From Anaerolineales bacterium (GTDB lineage Bacteria; Chloroflexota; Anaerolineae; Anaerolineales; UBA11579), in NCBI GenBank assembly GCA_019637755.1, contig JAHBVC010000001.1:496001-560000 (forward strand): 64,000 nucleotides of DNA, read 5' to 3'. Numbering within the stretch: the first letter of the stretch is position 1; each line of letters begins with the position of its first letter. The position numbers and the translations under genes were made by a program. Below, in pieces: positions 62,036 through 64,000 of the stretch. The notes beneath the pieces were generated by a model, which was given only the letters and a program-made list of their open reading frames with translations, made no database searches and was not told the DNA's origin.

Positions 62036-62064
62036 AAGAGCCCGGCAATGCCGGGCTCTTTTTT
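62034..62064 (+). terminator. Rho-independent terminator after gltX
   Basis: Stem aaaagagcccggc / gccgggctctttt with an AAT loop and a T-run; its left arm overlaps the gltX stop codon. Confidence 0.92.
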
Positions 62065-62069
62065 ACTCC

Positions 62070-62250
62070 GCTGTCATTCCGAACGAGCAGCAAAGCGGCG
62101 CCGACAAAGCAATCCCCAAACCTATTTGCAGTCTCGCTTGGGGATTGCTTGCTCACGCTGCATAACAGCGTATCGCTCGCAAAGACAGTCTTGTCTTATC
62201 TGTCATCTTGAGCGGGCACTTGCGCCCACAGCAGGACGCAGAAGCGAGCA
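62070..62250. repeat. Dispersed AAGCAATCC / GGATTGCTT repeat, copy 2
   Basis: AAAGCAATCCCC and GGGGATTGCTT form inverted arms 25 bp apart, followed by GTATCGCTCGCAAAGAC, related to the copy at 40621-40692. A second stretch (TGTCATCTTGAGCGGGCACT...GCGAGCAAAGC) continues to the boundary of the truncated cupin gene. Confidence 0.65.
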
Positions 62251-62259
62251 AAGCTATCC

Positions 62260-62823
62260 ATGCGGGACGTTCTCTGTACAAAAATCGCCGCCGCGCTGGG
62301 GGTTGTCATGGATTATTTCTTCCCGCCGCAAGACAACGAGAACCCAGGCGATGCCCCGCAAGAGAGCGTGCCCAGCACGGCGCTGACCGCCAGCCAGCTG
62401 CGTGAAGCGCTGCTGACCAAGGACCCGGCGACGGATGTGGAGCACTTCCCCAGCACGCACAAGGCCCCCATCGTGCCGGCACGCGCCCGCCCCACCCTGG
62501 AACTCAACAGCGGTATCACCTGGGCGCGGCTAACTGCGATTGCCGAGCCCGACACTGAATTTCTCGAGATCCAGTATGCCCCCGGCGCCGAATCCGGCAA
62601 GAACATGTCCAGCCACAGCGGGCGCGAATTCGGCCTGGTGCTGCAGGGCGAGCTAATGGTCGAACTGGGCTTCGAGACCTATACGCTGCAAACTGGCGAC
62701 AGCATTATTTTTGACTCCACTACCCCCCCACCGCCTCACCAACAATGGCGATACACCGATGCGCGCGCTGTGGGTGGTGCTCACCCCGCAACAATCCTAG
62801 ACATGCCCAGCAAGGCATGTTAA
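62260..62823 (+). CDS. Cupin-domain regulator lacking its HTH (5'-truncated)
   Basis: 187 aa as read. The first residues TKIAAALGVVMDYFFPP match the last helix of an XRE-type HTH domain, which in intact XRE-cupin regulators follows about 55 more residues. Here that part is missing and replaced by repeat DNA. The C-terminal cupin is complete (FLEIQYAPGAESGKNMSSHSGREFGLVLQGELMVELG...LQTGDSIIFDS). Probably a broken regulator, or a cupin-only protein starting at ATG 62308. Confidence 0.68.
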   Translation: MRDVLCTKIAAALGVVMDYFFPPQDNENPGDAPQESVPSTALTASQLREALLTKDPATDVEHFPSTHKAPIVPARARPTLELNSGITWARLTAIAEPDTEFLEIQYAPGAESGKNMSSHSGREFGLVLQGELMVELGFETYTLQTGDSIIFDSTTPPPPHQQWRYTDARAVGGAHPATILDMPSKAC

Positions 62824-62837
62824 AATAGCTTCTCTGT

Positions 62838-62908
62838 TGCGGATTCGTCTAGCGGTAGGACGTCTGACTCTGACTCAGAAAGCCCTGGTTCGAACCCAGG
62901 ATCCGCAT
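62838..62908 (+). tRNA. tRNA-Gln (anticodon CTG)
   Basis: 71 nt. Acceptor TGCGGAT / ATCCGCA; D-arm GTCT...AGGAC; anticodon stem TCTGA / TCAGA with loop CTCTGAC reading CTG; T-arm CCTGG-TTCGAAC-CCAGG. TAAAAT at 62821-62826 is a likely -10 box and overlaps the stop codon of the cupin gene. Confidence 0.93.
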
Positions 62909-62911
62909 TCC

Positions 62912-62946
62912 AAAAAAAAACAGCCAGTTCACTGGCTGTTTTTTTT
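62912..62946. terminator. Bidirectional terminator after tRNA-Gln
   Basis: Stem acagccagt / actggctgt with a 2-nt loop, flanked by A9 and T8 runs; serves the tRNA and the converging membrane protein gene. Confidence 0.92.
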
Positions 62947-62959
62947 CATAGCCTGCGCG

Positions 62960-64000
62960 CTAGCTGCTGACGAACAACATGGCGCTAAACAGTATATAGA
63001 TCAGCCCATAGGCCAGCGGGCGGCGCAATTGGTGCCGTCCGGCAAACACAAACAGCGCCAGATACAAGCCTACGGCAAAGCGCAGGCTGCCGTGCGGCTC
63101 AATGTAAATGGAGAGCGGCAGAAACACGCACACCAACGCATGCAGCCCAAGCGCCAGCGCGGTGAAGTCACCAGGCTGGCGGCGAACGGCGCGCAGGCTG
63201 GCCCACAGCCCCCACAGGATTGGCAGGAAGAGCAGCGGCAGATACAGCAGGCCAAGTTGCCAGCGCCAGGCGGGGTCATATGCGCCGATGCGCCACCACC
63301 CCATAAACGGCACCCATTCGAACCCCGTGGCATAGTTGCCGCCCGAGCCAAAGCCCAGGCTGCCGAACTGGGCCAGCAGCCACAAGCGGAAGGCGAGCTG
63401 CGGCAAGCCCACACTGGCCGCCAGGCCAATCGCCGCCCGCCCGCGCCGCGCCAGCAGATCACTCAGGCCCTGCGCAGCTACAAACAGCAGCGCGGTCTCC
63501 TTTGCAAACACCGCCAGCGCAAAGAACAACCAGGCCCAGGCTGAGCGCCCGCGGGTTTCGCACCACACGGCAGCGATCACCAAGCTGAAAGCCAGCGTCT
63601 CGGGTAAGGCCAGGCGAATGGAGAGCAAACAGCCAAACAACAGGCCATAGCCCAAGGCAAACCACGCACTCATGCGCCAGTGCTGGAGCAGCCGTGCCAG
63701 CAGGTACACACCGCACACATGCGCCAGCAAGGCGATCGCCGGGAGCGCCCACATCAGCGCGGCAGCATCACCCAGGGTCAGGGCGCGTGCCAGCAACGGC
63801 AACAGAATGCGCTGGTAGCGATACGCGGGCACATCCAGCAAGGGCGCCACGCGCCCGGGGTCAGGGTCACGCGCAATGTAATAGAAGAACTGGCCGTCGT
63901 AGCCCTCCGTGCCAGCCGGGTCGCCCTGGCTGAAGCGCGTGCCGGTGCGCACCAGCTCGTTCGCATCCCAGCCGGCATGTGCCACGGCTACGCCGAGCAG
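62960..64000 (-). CDS. Polytopic membrane protein, 5' end outside the window
   Basis: At least 347 aa; the frame is open to the right edge (LLGVAVAHAGWDAN), so the N-terminus is missing. About eight membrane helices. An outer-loop segment GTEGYDGQFFYYIARDP and YRYQRILLPLLARAL are typical of a family of putative GT-C-like glycosyltransferases. Substrate unknown. Confidence 0.72.
   Translation of the reverse strand: MLGVAVAHAGWDANELVRTGTRFSQGDPAGTEGYDGQFFYYIARDPDPGRVAPLLDVPAYRYQRILLPLLARALTLGDAAALMWALPAIALLAHVCGVYLLARLLQHWRMSAWFALGYGLLFGCLLSIRLALPETLAFSLVIAAVWCETRGRSAWAWLFFALAVFAKETALLFVAAQGLSDLLARRGRAAIGLAASVGLPQLAFRLWLLAQFGSLGFGSGGNYATGFEWVPFMGWWRIGAYDPAWRWQLGLLYLPLLFLPILWGLWASLRAVRRQPGDFTALALGLHALVCVFLPLSIYIEPHGSLRFAVGLYLALFVFAGRHQLRRPLAYGLIYILFSAMLFVSS

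Overview
The window looks like chromosomal DNA of a Chloroflexota bacterium, most likely of the class Anaerolineae (inference from gene content: fused NuoCD, KorAB with a FadR-type GntR regulator, LysM and CAP surface proteins with Thr/Pro-rich linkers, a DUF2089/DUF4097 operon, and GC-rich genes with many short REP-like hairpins). No rRNA and no CRISPR array are seen. Two tRNA genes (Gly-CCC and Gln-CTG) and a probable glmS ribozyme are present.

Layout. 1-5.4 kb: end of a LysM protein, then mdh-gltA, trxB and a YgfZ-like protein. 5.4-8.4 kb: a five-gene operon (small protein, DUF2089, DUF4097-like, two further proteins) in which four neighbours share a short helical 'RGEIS' module; it starts from a consensus promoter with a palindrome over its -35 box. 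8.4-17 kb: single genes, then an ftsZ operon with unknown small membrane/exported proteins, facing a 74-aa gene whose promoter spacer is a perfect SOS-box/TetR-like palindrome. 17-22.7 kb: GntR regulator-korA-korB, universal stress protein and a PNaS transporter. 22.9-30.6 kb: an AT-rich element inserted in tRNA-Gly between 43-bp direct repeats, carrying a tyrosine recombinase, an HNH nuclease and a 1620-aa single-chain (type ISP-like) restriction-modification enzyme. 30.7-40.6 kb: hairpin tandem repeats, pyruvate kinase, membrane and methyltransferase genes, RicT-like and Mrp-like proteins, and the remains of a two-gene nucleotidyltransferase module. 40.7-44.9 kb: iscX-nuoB-nuoCD-nuoI opposite a SufR-like regulator. 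45-50.3 kb: exported proteins, AzlCD, DUF1003, a membrane glycosyltransferase. 50.3-62 kb: glmS with its ribozyme, then mreB-mreC-mreD-mrdA-minC-minD-minE-rodA-gltX. 62-64 kb: a repeat-truncated XRE/cupin gene, tRNA-Gln and the 3' part of a membrane protein gene.

How the genes work together. Central carbon and energy metabolism (citrate synthase, malate dehydrogenase, 2-oxoacid:ferredoxin oxidoreductase, pyruvate kinase, complex I modules) is spread through the window. Cell shape and division are strongly represented: FtsZ in one operon; MreBCD, PBP2, RodA and MinCDE in another; GlmS feeds wall precursors from the opposite strand. A repeated regulatory style stands out: several genes have a -10 box ending exactly 6 nt before an ATG or GTG with no ribosome-binding site, which predicts leaderless mRNAs.

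Most notable: the tRNA-Gly element with its RM gene, the palindromic promoter beside the ftsZ operon, an FtsZ with His in place of a catalytic-loop Asp, the SufR-like/iscX/nuo arrangement, the large glmS ribozyme leader, and the shared-module envelope operon. All functional statements rest on motif reading; no database search was run.
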